Shown here: piece by piece, positions 20,214 to 27,562 of the stretch | How the letters are laid out: each line of letters starts with the position of its first letter | Numbering within the stretch: position 1 is the stretch's first letter | Assembly (NCBI GenBank): GCA_030616775.1 | Contig: JAUWWQ010000029.1 | Span: 1 to 53,575 of the forward strand | Direction of reading: 5' to 3' | DNA from: Planctomycetota bacterium | GTDB taxonomy: Bacteria; Planctomycetota; Phycisphaerae; UBA1845 | DNA length: 53,575 nt | Position numbers and translations under genes: made by a program | Notes under the pieces: model-generated | Database searches by the model: none | Told to the model about the DNA's origin: nothing | The model's input: the letters and a program-made list of their open reading frames with translations, nothing else

Positions 20214-21323
20214 ATGGCCATTCGAGTTCCGTTATTCTGGATTATGGCGTTGTGGGTGTCTGCGATCTTGGGGCAGGCTGTTGAGCCTTCGGAGCCTCCG
20301 CGTCAACAGGCAGAGCCTGCCCAAAACGCCGCTATCCAAGAGACATCGACCGAATCCGCCATCGGCGTTGACCAAGCGGTTCATCTGGCGATCGATGCTC
20401 TTGACCGCTTGGAGGCCCGGGACGAAAGTGACGCGCTTGTGCCACTTACGGATGAGGCCAACCGCTACATCGAGGTTGTGGAGGCCAAGGACGCCGCCAA
20501 TCCCTGGCTTCCCTATCTATATGGTCGAGCCTATGCCATTATGGGGCGGCGGGGGGATGCCGTTGACCAGCTTGTCAAGTTCGTCGAGACGCGGGAAGGC
20601 CGAAACGAATGGCGGGCCTACCGACTCCTCGGGGACCTGTTCGTCGATGAGTTTCCGCGGCTTGCCAAGGCCAACTACCAAAAGGCCAAGGTGCTGAATC
20701 CGGCCGAGCCGACGGTGTTGTTCGGCCTGTCTGTGTGTGCGTTCAAACTTGGTGACGTCGAGGGAGCGATTTCCTTGGCGCGGGAAGCGCTTCAAGTCGA
20801 TGGGGTGCAGACGGTCCGGTACGTCTCGCATCTCGCAGCGCTGCTCAGCGCCGACGGGCAGTCGAATGAGGCATTTAAGGAGGCACAGCGGGCCCTGGCC
20901 CTGGCACGGACCTCCATGCAGGCCGAGCTCGGTTCTCACGGTCCGCTGCTTGTGGTTGATGCTCAATACCAGCAGATCATCGACATTCTGCAGGCCCGCG
21001 TAAACGAGCCGGCTCACACGGACATCAGCGACTATATCCGTCTGGCCGCGTCCGTTCGACAGCGAGCTCAGATCAGGCAGATGCTAATGCTTCACGATGT
21101 GCTGCGCGTCGTCGAGGCCGGGGTAGACAAAACCTCGCCCGACACGCCGCCGGCTCTGTTGGAACAGTATGGGATAGTCCTTGCCGAGGTAGGGCGCACC
21201 GATGCTGCCATTGGAGTATTCGAAAGGCTCTTGGGTGTGGACTCCGACAATAGCGTTGCGACCGAGTGGCTAAGCCGCCTGCGACCCGATTCAGTCAAAT
21301 CTCAGCAAGCCGAAGAACCGTAA
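20214..21323 (+). CDS. exported TPR protein
   Basis: A 369-aa protein with a Sec signal peptide (MAIRVPLFWIMALWVSAILG) from the ATG at 20214, with GGAG 8 nt upstream. An in-frame start at 20139 would bury the signal. After a Pro/Gln/Ala-rich linker the rest is helical TPR repeats: WLPYLYGRAYAIMGRRGDAV, NYQKAKVLNPAEPTVLFGL, FKLGDVEGAISLAREALQV, and the last LAEVGRTDAAIGVFERLLGV. TPRs mediate protein-protein contacts, and no partner is indicated. Its stop codon is followed in the same frame by a broken FTCD fragment. It is not a recognised flagellar gene despite its position. Confidence 0.8.
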   Translation: MAIRVPLFWIMALWVSAILGQAVEPSEPPRQQAEPAQNAAIQETSTESAIGVDQAVHLAIDALDRLEARDESDALVPLTDEANRYIEVVEAKDAANPWLPYLYGRAYAIMGRRGDAVDQLVKFVETREGRNEWRAYRLLGDLFVDEFPRLAKANYQKAKVLNPAEPTVLFGLSVCAFKLGDVEGAISLAREALQVDGVQTVRYVSHLAALLSADGQSNEAFKEAQRALALARTSMQAELGSHGPLLVVDAQYQQIIDILQARVNEPAHTDISDYIRLAASVRQRAQIRQMLMLHDVLRVVEAGVDKTSPDTPPALLEQYGIVLAEVGRTDAAIGVFERLLGVDSDNSVATEWLSRLRPDSVKSQQAEEP

Positions 21324-21326
21324 GGT

Positions 21327-21653
21327 ATCCCTTTTGCGCGTTCCACGGAACCGGCAGATGGTAAGAAAGACATCGAAGTGCCTTTTCGCGTCATGAAGAC
21401 CTCGCTAAGATGCATGGAAGTGTGCAAGGCCATCGCCGAGATCGGCAACCGCCCCTCAGTCTCCGATGCCGGGGTCGGCGACATCGCCGCCCGTTCAGCC
21501 GTCATGGGTGCGTATCTCAACGTCAGAATTAATTCCGCCGGCGTGGAATATAAGAAGTGGATGGACGACATCCTCACTCGCGGCACCGAGATCCAAGAAA
21601 AAGCCATCGCCCTCGAACACGAGATCGTGGAGATTGTGAACGGGAAACTGTAG
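21327..21653 (+). pseudogene. C-terminal fragment of an FTCD_C-type cyclodeaminase
   Basis: The frame from about 21327 reads like the tail of formimidoyl-tetrahydrofolate cyclodeaminase / methenyl-THF cyclohydrolase (FTCD_C, FchA): EVPFRVMKTSLRCMEVCKAI, GNRPSVSDAGVGDIAARSAV, MGAYLNVRIN. Only about 100 residues remain, against roughly 200 for the domain. The N-terminal half is absent. The upstream in-frame stop is the TAA of the TPR gene. A GTG at 21378 could start a 91-aa peptide, but that would be half a helical bundle. I read it as a remnant left by deletion at the left border of the accessory island. Expression as a short protein is not excluded. Confidence 0.7.
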
Positions 21654-21772
21654 TCTCGAACCGAGTTTGCGTAGCTCACTCGGTTCATGACGTGAAATCC
21701 AACACCGGAATCATTTGAGCCAAATGGTCAGCAACGGCAGTCCCGTCGTGCTTGCATGGAGGGAGTTGTGTT

Positions 21773-24112
21773 ATGGACGTCTCCTTATACGGGCAGATCG
21801 TGGCACTACGCGATCTCACCAATGCGCCCAAGCGAGGTTATCGGTTTGAGCAAGCCCTTCGTGAGATCTTGCCTTGGACCTCGCGCCCGCCGCTCACGGC
21901 GAGTGGACAATCTGAGCAGTTCGATGCGTTCTACGAGTGGAACAGGAGGTTCTATCTGGTTGAGGCGAAAGCGAAGAGACCTATCATCAAGCAGGGTGCT
22001 TCCGAGTGGGAAGATTTCGAACTCAAGCTGCGCCGGCGACAGGGGAGTGTTGTCGGCCTCTTCTGCAGTTTGTGGCCTGTTCACGAAAATGTTATCGATG
22101 CCGCGAGACGGATGAATGAAGGTGCAGTTCCAGCGATCGTTCTTGCGGGAGGTATATGGGACGAACTCACTGAGATGCCTTTGCCATTCGGCGACGTTCT
22201 CCAGTATTGCTTGTATCACGCGCACACCAAGCATTCGGCAACACCTCCCGCCTTGAAGGCCGTACAGGAGTGGTGTTACGAACGATCCTCCACAGAAGCC
22301 CACGTACGCGACGTGTGTTGTAAGAAGTCTGGGACCTTCCTCCGTAGATACCGTTTGCCGAAGCATTCCGAGCTGTATGTTCCACGGGCGCTTGATGAAT
22401 ACGCTGGTGCGCTTGCCGACTCGTTGCGTCCTTCGTTGCTTAGAAGGCAAGTACGCAAACATAAGCATGGTAAGGAAATTGTGGAAGTCAAGCGTGAGGC
22501 ACCACGACAAGTATGCGTGATACGCGATTTGTCAGGATGCGGGAAGACGATGTTCGTCGTCAATCTAGCGCTACAGTCGCCCAAATGGTTCTGCGTTGCG
22601 CGCGCCGCACTCGAGCCGGACATCGACGACCTCTATTCGATACTTCATGACGTTGGCAGAGAGGACGGGCTGTTCCATCTCTTATCGCTGGATAGGCCGA
22701 TGTTCTACGCTGTCGACTCTCTTGATGAGGCAGGACATATTCCGGAGAAGCGGCGCGAGTCAATTGCGATTCTACGAATAATCGATGACCTGAACACTAA
22801 GGCCCGGGCGGTAGGACTGCTCTGCTTCCCGATTGCCCTGGTTGTCACAGTGCGCGAGGACTACTGGCGCCACTGGCAATCTGTCTTCGAGGGGCGACCA
22901 TTGCTCACTTATCGCAAACGCCTGTCCAATTTCACCACACCAGAATTCGATGACGCGCTCCAACAGTACGCCACAACCTACCACTACACACCAACGACGA
23001 CGCCCACCGCTTCGGCACGCCGGCTGCTCAGCGTTCCCTTTAATCTGCTCGTCTTCTCGGAGGCTCACGAATATGCCGGGACGCTGTCATTTGCAGAGGT
23101 CTTTCCCGAGAACGTGCTGCATCTCTACTTCGCCAAGAAACGCGACGACATCCTTCGACGCCACATCCCCGGATTCGTAGGAGCCCAACTCATGCACGTT
23201 TGCGCTGAGTTGGCCGTCAAGGTTGCCAAAGCGCGTGCGAACCGCATTGCTCAAAGTGCGGTGCTTCAGGCCATCGGCGGGAGCTTTCCGACTCTGGCCC
23301 CCCTTGCCGAGGAGATCGTGCTCGCGCTTGTGTCTGAGCAGATCCTACTTCGAGACCCGGACAATCCGGATGAGCTACGGTTCCGCCATAACCGCGTAAT
23401 TGAGTACCTGATCGCATACCACATCGTCGCGACAGTGGAGGAACGACAAAACACGGACTGGCTTGACGAGGAGATTCGGGATCTGGTCGAATCGGAGCTG
23501 ATCACCATATACAGCATCCATGAATGCATCAAGTTTATGTGCAAGAGCGAGAAACCTGCTATCTATCGGCTGTTTGAAAAATACTACGCAAGCTCGAGCG
23601 AGTTAATGAAGATAACTCTCGCCCACTTGCGTCAAGACATAGCGTACGGTGGATTCACTGATCCGGACGATCTCAAGCTGATAGCAAAACACACACAGTC
23701 ATCGGATCCGGCAGGTTGCTGGGATTGCTTCTTTGTCTTGGCGGCACGGCGGAATAGTCAGCCTCCTGGGAAGATCGTAGAGGCATTTGATTTCGCTTGG
23801 ACGACTAACCCAAACTCAGTGGAGCGCTGGCGACTGCTCCACAAGCTTTGGGAGCGCGGCCTGCTTCTCAACGAGAGAGTCTTCCTTCGGATAACGGAAA
23901 GCGACTCGGCCAAGGAATGGCAGGTGTTCCTTGGATGCCTGTTAGAGTCGCCCGACCGTGAAGGTCTCGTGGAAATGTGGAACGAGTTCGGGGGCGGTGA
24001 GGTGCACCACAAGCTCAAAGCGCAATCCGGCGGCGAGTGGCGTCATGTCGATCGGCTACTCACAATCTTACTGGAGGGCAGGGACTACATACCTGGCGAA
24101 GCGCTATGGTGA
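21773..24112 (+). CDS. nuclease-STAND NTPase (putative anti-phage protein)
   Basis: A 779-aa protein starting at the ATG at 21773, with GGAGGGAG upstream. Residues 1-105 look like a PD-(D/E)xK nuclease domain: GYRFEQALREIL (Glu26), SEQFDAFYEW (Asp51), then FYLVEAKAK with Glu64 and Lys66, and VVGLFCSL. Next comes a STAND-type NTPase: P-loop IRDLSGCGKT (Gly255, Gly257, Lys258, Thr259), Walker B MFYAVDSLDEAG (Asp315, Asp318, Glu319), sensor VVTVREDYW (Arg361), and a winged-helix-like FRHNRVIEYLIAYHIV near 537-552. The last 200 residues are helical and could be the sensor. Order and logic match Avs/NACHT-like defence proteins, but it is far shorter than typical Avs proteins. The defence role is inferred. 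Confidence 0.78.
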   Translation: MDVSLYGQIVALRDLTNAPKRGYRFEQALREILPWTSRPPLTASGQSEQFDAFYEWNRRFYLVEAKAKRPIIKQGASEWEDFELKLRRRQGSVVGLFCSLWPVHENVIDAARRMNEGAVPAIVLAGGIWDELTEMPLPFGDVLQYCLYHAHTKHSATPPALKAVQEWCYERSSTEAHVRDVCCKKSGTFLRRYRLPKHSELYVPRALDEYAGALADSLRPSLLRRQVRKHKHGKEIVEVKREAPRQVCVIRDLSGCGKTMFVVNLALQSPKWFCVARAALEPDIDDLYSILHDVGREDGLFHLLSLDRPMFYAVDSLDEAGHIPEKRRESIAILRIIDDLNTKARAVGLLCFPIALVVTVREDYWRHWQSVFEGRPLLTYRKRLSNFTTPEFDDALQQYATTYHYTPTTTPTASARRLLSVPFNLLVFSEAHEYAGTLSFAEVFPENVLHLYFAKKRDDILRRHIPGFVGAQLMHVCAELAVKVAKARANRIAQSAVLQAIGGSFPTLAPLAEEIVLALVSEQILLRDPDNPDELRFRHNRVIEYLIAYHIVATVEERQNTDWLDEEIRDLVESELITIYSIHECIKFMCKSEKPAIYRLFEKYYASSSELMKITLAHLRQDIAYGGFTDPDDLKLIAKHTQSSDPAGCWDCFFVLAARRNSQPPGKIVEAFDFAWTTNPNSVERWRLLHKLWERGLLLNERVFLRITESDSAKEWQVFLGCLLESPDREGLVEMWNEFGGGEVHHKLKAQSGGEWRHVDRLLTILLEGRDYIPGEALW

Positions 24113-24225
24113 CAGGGCCGACTGTGCGGTCTCTCGGCGTCCCGGGTGCCATGCTGAAGCCGAAGGCGCTGGCATGATTCATTGGCACGAGTCCACGTGA
24201 CCGCACTCCGCTTGGACATGGCACG

Positions 24226-24267
24226 CACCCCTCTCCCTTGCAGGGAGAGGGGCAGGGGGTGAGGGTG
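24226..24267 (+). repeat. palindromic GC-rich repeat, copy A
   Basis: A 42-bp unit: a perfect inverted repeat CCCCTCTCCC-ttgca-GGGAGAGGGG followed by a GGGGGTGAGGGTG tail. It lies 114 bp after the STAND gene. The same unit recurs at 24550-24591 and 25160-25201. Related inverted-orientation copies (CCCTCCCCCTGAGAGGGGGAGGG and variant) lie near 24373-24410 and 24976-25011. The family resembles the palindromic repeats often found around DUF559 genes. Confidence 0.85.
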
Positions 24268-24362
24268 CAGTGGTTCTGGCATCGAGGGCGCACCACGCCC
24301 ATGACCATGCAAGGATGCGGGTGGCGGTGTACGTTGGGCGGTCACGGACTCGAACGGTATCT

Positions 24363-24595
24363 GTAAGTCTCCACCCCCACCCTGCCCTCCCCCTGAGAGG
24401 GGGAGGGGTAAAGCGAACCGCAAGCGTTTGACGGGTGGCAGGCGGGCTCGTTATGAGTGGTTCGGCGTTGTCCTTGCTGCCGGGTGGCACGGTTGACACG
24501 GAGCATGGCCACGTGTGGTATCGTGAGAGGAACGGGTGCGGCAGTCTTACACCCCTCTCCCTTGCAGGGAGAGGGGCTGGGGGTGAGGGTGGGAA
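24363..24595 (+). repeat. left ~235-bp direct repeat flanking the DUF559 gene
   Basis: This segment and 24966-25203 are long, nearly identical direct repeats. Each starts GTARGTCTC, contains an inverted-orientation palindrome, then the same body (AAGCGTTTGACGGGTGGCAG, TTATGAGTGGTTCGGCGTTG), and ends with a forward palindrome copy and GAA-ATG. The copy here leads straight into the DUF559 start codon. The GAGGGTGGG tail of the palindrome doubles as its ribosome binding site. Confidence 0.85.
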
Positions 24596-24961
24596 ATGAC
24601 GAATGAGAAGCGTCATCGAGTGCCACCAAAGATGACGGAACGAGCGCGTGATCTGCGGCGCGAGGCTACGTTTCCTGAGCGCCTGTTATGGAGTCGGTTG
24701 CGCGACGGTCAATTAGAAGGGACGCGCTTTCGTCGCCAACATGTGATCGGTCCGTATGTTGCTGACTTCTACTGTGCGAAGCACAATCTCGTGATCGAGC
24801 TCGACGGACACAGTCATGACACAACGGCACAAGCTGATCTCCGAAGGGAAGAGTATCTGAAGGAGCAAGGATGTCGGATTGTCCGGTTCAGGAACGACGA
24901 GGTGATTGAGAATATCGATGGTGTCCTGGATGCCATCTCGAATGCGGTTGCCGAGACCTGA
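24596..24961 (+). CDS. DUF559 (Vsr-like) endonuclease
   Basis: A 121-aa protein of the DUF559 family, a PD-(D/E)xK nuclease fold related to the very-short-patch repair endonuclease. Signature segments are the TERARDLRREATFPERLLWS leader, RFRRQHVIGPYVADFYC (Asp57), LVIELDGHSHD (Glu68 and Asp70), and the tail GCRIVRFRNDEVIENIDGVL. All expected catalytic acidic residues are present and the length is complete. It is enclosed by 235-240-bp direct repeats made of palindromes. This arrangement suggests that gene and repeats form one unit, as REP sequences do with their RAYT transposases. The biological activity of DUF559 proteins is not established. Confidence 0.9.
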   Translation: MTNEKRHRVPPKMTERARDLRREATFPERLLWSRLRDGQLEGTRFRRQHVIGPYVADFYCAKHNLVIELDGHSHDTTAQADLRREEYLKEQGCRIVRFRNDEVIENIDGVLDAISNAVAET

Positions 24962-24965
24962 GTTC

Positions 24966-25203
24966 GTAGGTCTCTACCCCCACCCTGCCCTCCCCCTGGG
25001 AGGGGGAGGGATAAAGCGGACCGCAAGCGTTTGACGGGTGGCAGGCGGGCTCGTTATGAGTGGTTCGGCGTTGTCTTTGCTGCCGGGTGGTATCCGCCTC
25101 CGGCGGACGCTTGCGTGGCCATCTGTGGCATCGTGAGAGGAACGCGTGCGGCGGTCTTGCACCCCTCTCCCTCGCAGGGAGAGGGGCTAGGGGTGAGGGT
25201 GAA
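24966..25203 (+). repeat. right ~240-bp direct repeat flanking the DUF559 gene
   Basis: The second copy of the long direct repeat, beginning 4 bp after the DUF559 stop and ending at the start codon of the next gene. It differs from the left copy by scattered substitutions and one block swap: TCCGCC-tcc-GGCGGA, a small hairpin, replaces about 15 bp of the left copy. Because both copies end at GAA-ATG, the pair looks like a duplicated leader, with the DUF559 unit inserted before the downstream gene. Confidence 0.85.
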
Positions 25204-26166
25204 ATGGTGGTCAAGCGGCATCTTGAAGCGTTCCACGAGACCAGTCGGAAGCTGGACTTCATGGGCCCCATGGAGTCTTTGCTGAACGAATTCCGCCGGG
25301 GGAACATTGCGGACAAGAATCGCGTCCAAGAAGCATCAGCCATTCAATCTCACCTCGGAGAACACTACGAGGCATGGGACCACGTCTTTCCAAGGTTTCC
25401 CGAATGCCCCTGGAAGCGGCGCACGATCACCTGGGAGAATCACAGAGGCCGGAGAGACGCCTACCTGGAGCATCTGATCGTCACCCATGTACCGCAGCAC
25501 GAGGCCGGAAATCGCCTCATCATCAATCCCGCCACTGTGGCCGGCATGCATGCCAGAAGGCTGGCCCATAAGCTGCCCGCCTATGAGGTCCTCGGAACTG
25601 ACATTGACCCTCGGTGGAACCGCCTTTATCGATTGGTGCTCTTCTGGAAATATCGCCAACTGAGAAACTATCGATTCGTGCGAGAGAACATCTATGATCC
25701 GGATCTGGAGCGACACCCGGCCGCCGTTGTCTTCTTTGGCGCCTGCGGTTCCGTGACCGACGGATGCATGGACTACGCCATAGCCGTGAGGTCACCCTTT
25801 TTGATCTGCAGGTCCTGCTGCCATGACAACATCGGGGGCAATACGCAGATCGTGAGGCGACGGGGCCGCCCGATCAACGATTTCTTCGCATGGAAGAACT
25901 ACTGGTTCGCGAAATACAAGAAAAAAGGGAAGGGCTTCTACTTCTCGGATCGCTACGTCAAGGACGCCTACCCCAGAAGCAAGGCGGCACGGGAAATCAT
26001 GGACTCCGACACGATCATCGCCGCCGCCCGGAATTCGCCGGAGAGTGACATTTGCAGAAGCCTGATTGACCTCGACCGGTGCCTGTTCCTGCGAGAGAAC
26101 GGCTACGATGTCATGTATCGCGAGGAGCTCTTCTTTGCTCACAGACGGCGCGAAGCCTCCGGTTGA
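25204..26166 (+). CDS. methyltransferase-like protein of unknown family
   Basis: A 320-aa protein if it starts at the ATG right after the repeat. A longer frame from 25060 would translate the repeat itself (PLSLAGRGARGEGE) and is rejected. The middle resembles a class I SAM-dependent methyltransferase: LIINPATVAGMHARRLAHKL (Gly-poor motif I), VLGTDIDPRWNRLY (acidic end of strand 2), FVRENIYDPD, then AAVVFFGACGSVTDGCMDYA and the striking FLICRSCCHDNIGGNTQIVR. Cys/His residues at that last position recall RNA/protein methyltransferases with a PCCH-type motif. The N-terminal 100 residues are charged helices. The substrate is unknown and the methyltransferase reading is tentative. It follows the DUF559 unit in the island. 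Confidence 0.6.
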   Translation: MVVKRHLEAFHETSRKLDFMGPMESLLNEFRRGNIADKNRVQEASAIQSHLGEHYEAWDHVFPRFPECPWKRRTITWENHRGRRDAYLEHLIVTHVPQHEAGNRLIINPATVAGMHARRLAHKLPAYEVLGTDIDPRWNRLYRLVLFWKYRQLRNYRFVRENIYDPDLERHPAAVVFFGACGSVTDGCMDYAIAVRSPFLICRSCCHDNIGGNTQIVRRRGRPINDFFAWKNYWFAKYKKKGKGFYFSDRYVKDAYPRSKAAREIMDSDTIIAAARNSPESDICRSLIDLDRCLFLRENGYDVMYREELFFAHRRREASG

Positions 26167-26370
26167 CGCCGGCATGGTTGAAGCGTTGGATGATGACCAC
26201 CCCGACCATGATTCTTCAAGGTGACCGGCTGCTGAATCAGCCTGTTACGTCACGAACGGCACCCGGCTCGACCCTTCCCGCACCACCTTAACCGGCCCGT
26301 TGCTTATGCAGCCGGGCTGCTGGCCGTAGAATCCGCCTCAGCCTTGCGTAAACGCCGTTTTTCGGCCTAG

Positions 26371-26434
26371 TTTGAGAATTCTGAAAACCCGCTTGACTTT
26401 CGTTCTCAATATTGCGAACATATAGGAGGCACGG
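26371..26434 (+). promoter_or_regulatory. toxin-antitoxin promoter with two dyad operators
   Basis: Two near-perfect palindromes precede the toxin gene: TTTGAGAATTCTGAAA (26371-26386) and GTTCTCAATATTGCGAAC (26402-26419, one mismatched pair). They share the half-site TTGAGAA / TTCTCAA. A -35-like TTGACT at 26393-26398 lies between them; the -10 is weak (GAACAT at 26416-26421, 17-bp spacer). GGAGG at 26425-26429 is the toxin ribosome site. This is where an HTH antitoxin would bind to autoregulate. Confidence 0.65.
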
Positions 26435-26809
26435 ATGCCGCGAACCGAGGTCATCCTCTTCAAGGAGGACGACAAGAGCGTGCCGCTCGTGGAATGGCTT
26501 GAATCCGCTCCCAAGAAGCCGCAGGCGAAGTGCGTCGCCGCACTCGCCCGGCTTGAGGAACTCGGCCACGAACTGCGTCGCCCCGAGGCGGATTACCTCC
26601 GGGACGACATCTATGAGCTTCGCGTCCGGTTTCAGAGCGTGAATTACCGCATGCTCTACTTCTTCCACGGACGAGCTGTCGCAGTCGTGTCACACGGCTG
26701 CACGAAAGAGCGAGCGGTCCCAAAACGAGAAATCGACGCTGCCGTCAAACGAAAAGAGCGGTTTGAGAAAGAACCAAAGAAGCACAGCGAACGATTCACG
26801 AAGGGTTAA
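26435..26809 (+). CDS. RelE/HigB-type toxin (Gp49-like)
   Basis: A 124-aa toxin of the phage-derived Gp49/HigB group, ribosome-dependent mRNA interferases. Recognisable parts are VPLVEWLESAPKKPQAKCVA, LEELGHELRRPEADYLRDDI, YELRVRFQSVNYRMLYFFHG, then HGCTKERAVPKREIDAAVKR. The basic residues of the Y-E-LR-R-NYR core are those expected on the RNA-binding face. GGAGG lies 5 nt before the ATG. The antitoxin starts 2 bp after its stop, so toxin precedes antitoxin as in higBA. The C-terminal tail is Lys/Glu-rich. Full length, no sign of decay. Confidence 0.87.
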   Translation: MPRTEVILFKEDDKSVPLVEWLESAPKKPQAKCVAALARLEELGHELRRPEADYLRDDIYELRVRFQSVNYRMLYFFHGRAVAVVSHGCTKERAVPKREIDAAVKRKERFEKEPKKHSERFTKG

Positions 26810-26811
26810 CG

Positions 26812-27153
26812 ATGCCTGCACGAAAAAGCAAAAAGCAGAAGCCATCCTCCCCGGCCCTAAAGCACCTCCATAAACGTTTCATCGAGGGCGACGCCGAGCA
26901 GGAGGCCGCCTACGAAGAGCACCTCGCAAACGCCGAGATTGCCCGCAAGCTCTACGACCTACGCGATAAAGCGGGGCTCAGCCAGCGCGAACTGGCCAAG
27001 CTCGTCGGCACTTCCGCGTCGGTCATCTGTCGCCTTGAGGATGCGGACTACAACGGCCACTCGCTCTCCATGCTCCAGCGCATCGCGGCCGTGCTCGACA
27101 AGCGCGTGGAAATCCGTTTTGTCCCTGTGCGGCGGAAAGCACAACCCGCTTGA
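26812..27153 (+). CDS. HigA-like XRE antitoxin
   Basis: A 113-aa partner of the preceding toxin. Residues 50-105 are a Cro/C1-type helix-turn-helix: IARKLYDLRDKAGLSQRELA, KLVGTSASVICRLEDADYNG, SLSMLQRIAAVLDKRVEIRF. The first 45 residues are basic then acidic helices likely to wrap the toxin. It should bind the two dyads upstream of the toxin gene and repress the operon. A longer frame on the same strand but another phase runs through its 3' half and is a shadow. Just downstream lies a dead tyrosine recombinase, so the module probably arrived with a mobile element. Confidence 0.87.
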   Translation: MPARKSKKQKPSSPALKHLHKRFIEGDAEQEAAYEEHLANAEIARKLYDLRDKAGLSQRELAKLVGTSASVICRLEDADYNGHSLSMLQRIAAVLDKRVEIRFVPVRRKAQPA

Positions 27154-27172
27154 CCTTCACCTTGGCCGCAGT

Positions 27173-27552
27173 TTACGCCGCTTGGTGCAGGATCAGGTGC
27201 TCCTGGAAGGCTTGAACCTCCTTCACGGACACGGTGCACATGCGCCACGACTCAGCGGGCCAATCGAAGTCCACGAATTTGATAAAGGATTCCACGTCCT
27301 GGCGGTAGGCGCACTAGGTGTACGGACTCCGGCGACGCGCGACCCAGGCCTCAAAGAGCTGCGCCAGCGACGCGTAGGACTTCTCGACACGGAGGCGTGT
27401 CTCGGGCGTCAGATGGCCAACGAGCACCGGCGGAACCTCCATCCGATTGTTTGCGACCGTGGACCGGAGCTCCCCGCGCGCAGCGCGGAGGAGACGGTAG
27501 TTGTCAGCCGGGAACCCGACTTCGCGGGAGGGAGTGACCCTCTCTGTACACC
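27173..27552 (-). pseudogene. broken tyrosine recombinase (N-terminal SAM-like domain)
   Basis: The minus strand here reads EVGFPADNYRLLRAARGELR, then MEVPPVLVGHLTPETRLRVE, FEAWVARRRSPYT, an in-frame TAG, then CAYRQDVESFIKFVDFDWPA, ESWRMCTVSVKEVQAFQEHL and a TAA at 27173-27175. The segment from SPYT on matches the core-binding N-terminal domain of XerC/phage-type integrases (a helical YRxDLxxFxxFL start, then VxDVQAFxxHL). The catalytic domain is missing and the TAG falls where serine, arginine or similar would normally be. No start codon exists before 27442. A decayed integrase next to the toxin-antitoxin pair marks a former mobile element. Confidence 0.72.
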
Positions 27553-27562
27553 TTCAGGACGG

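Noticed and set aside
24226-25203. Possible CRISPR array in the repeated palindromes
   Set aside because: Copies alternate in orientation, spacing is irregular and a gene lies between them; no cas gene is near.
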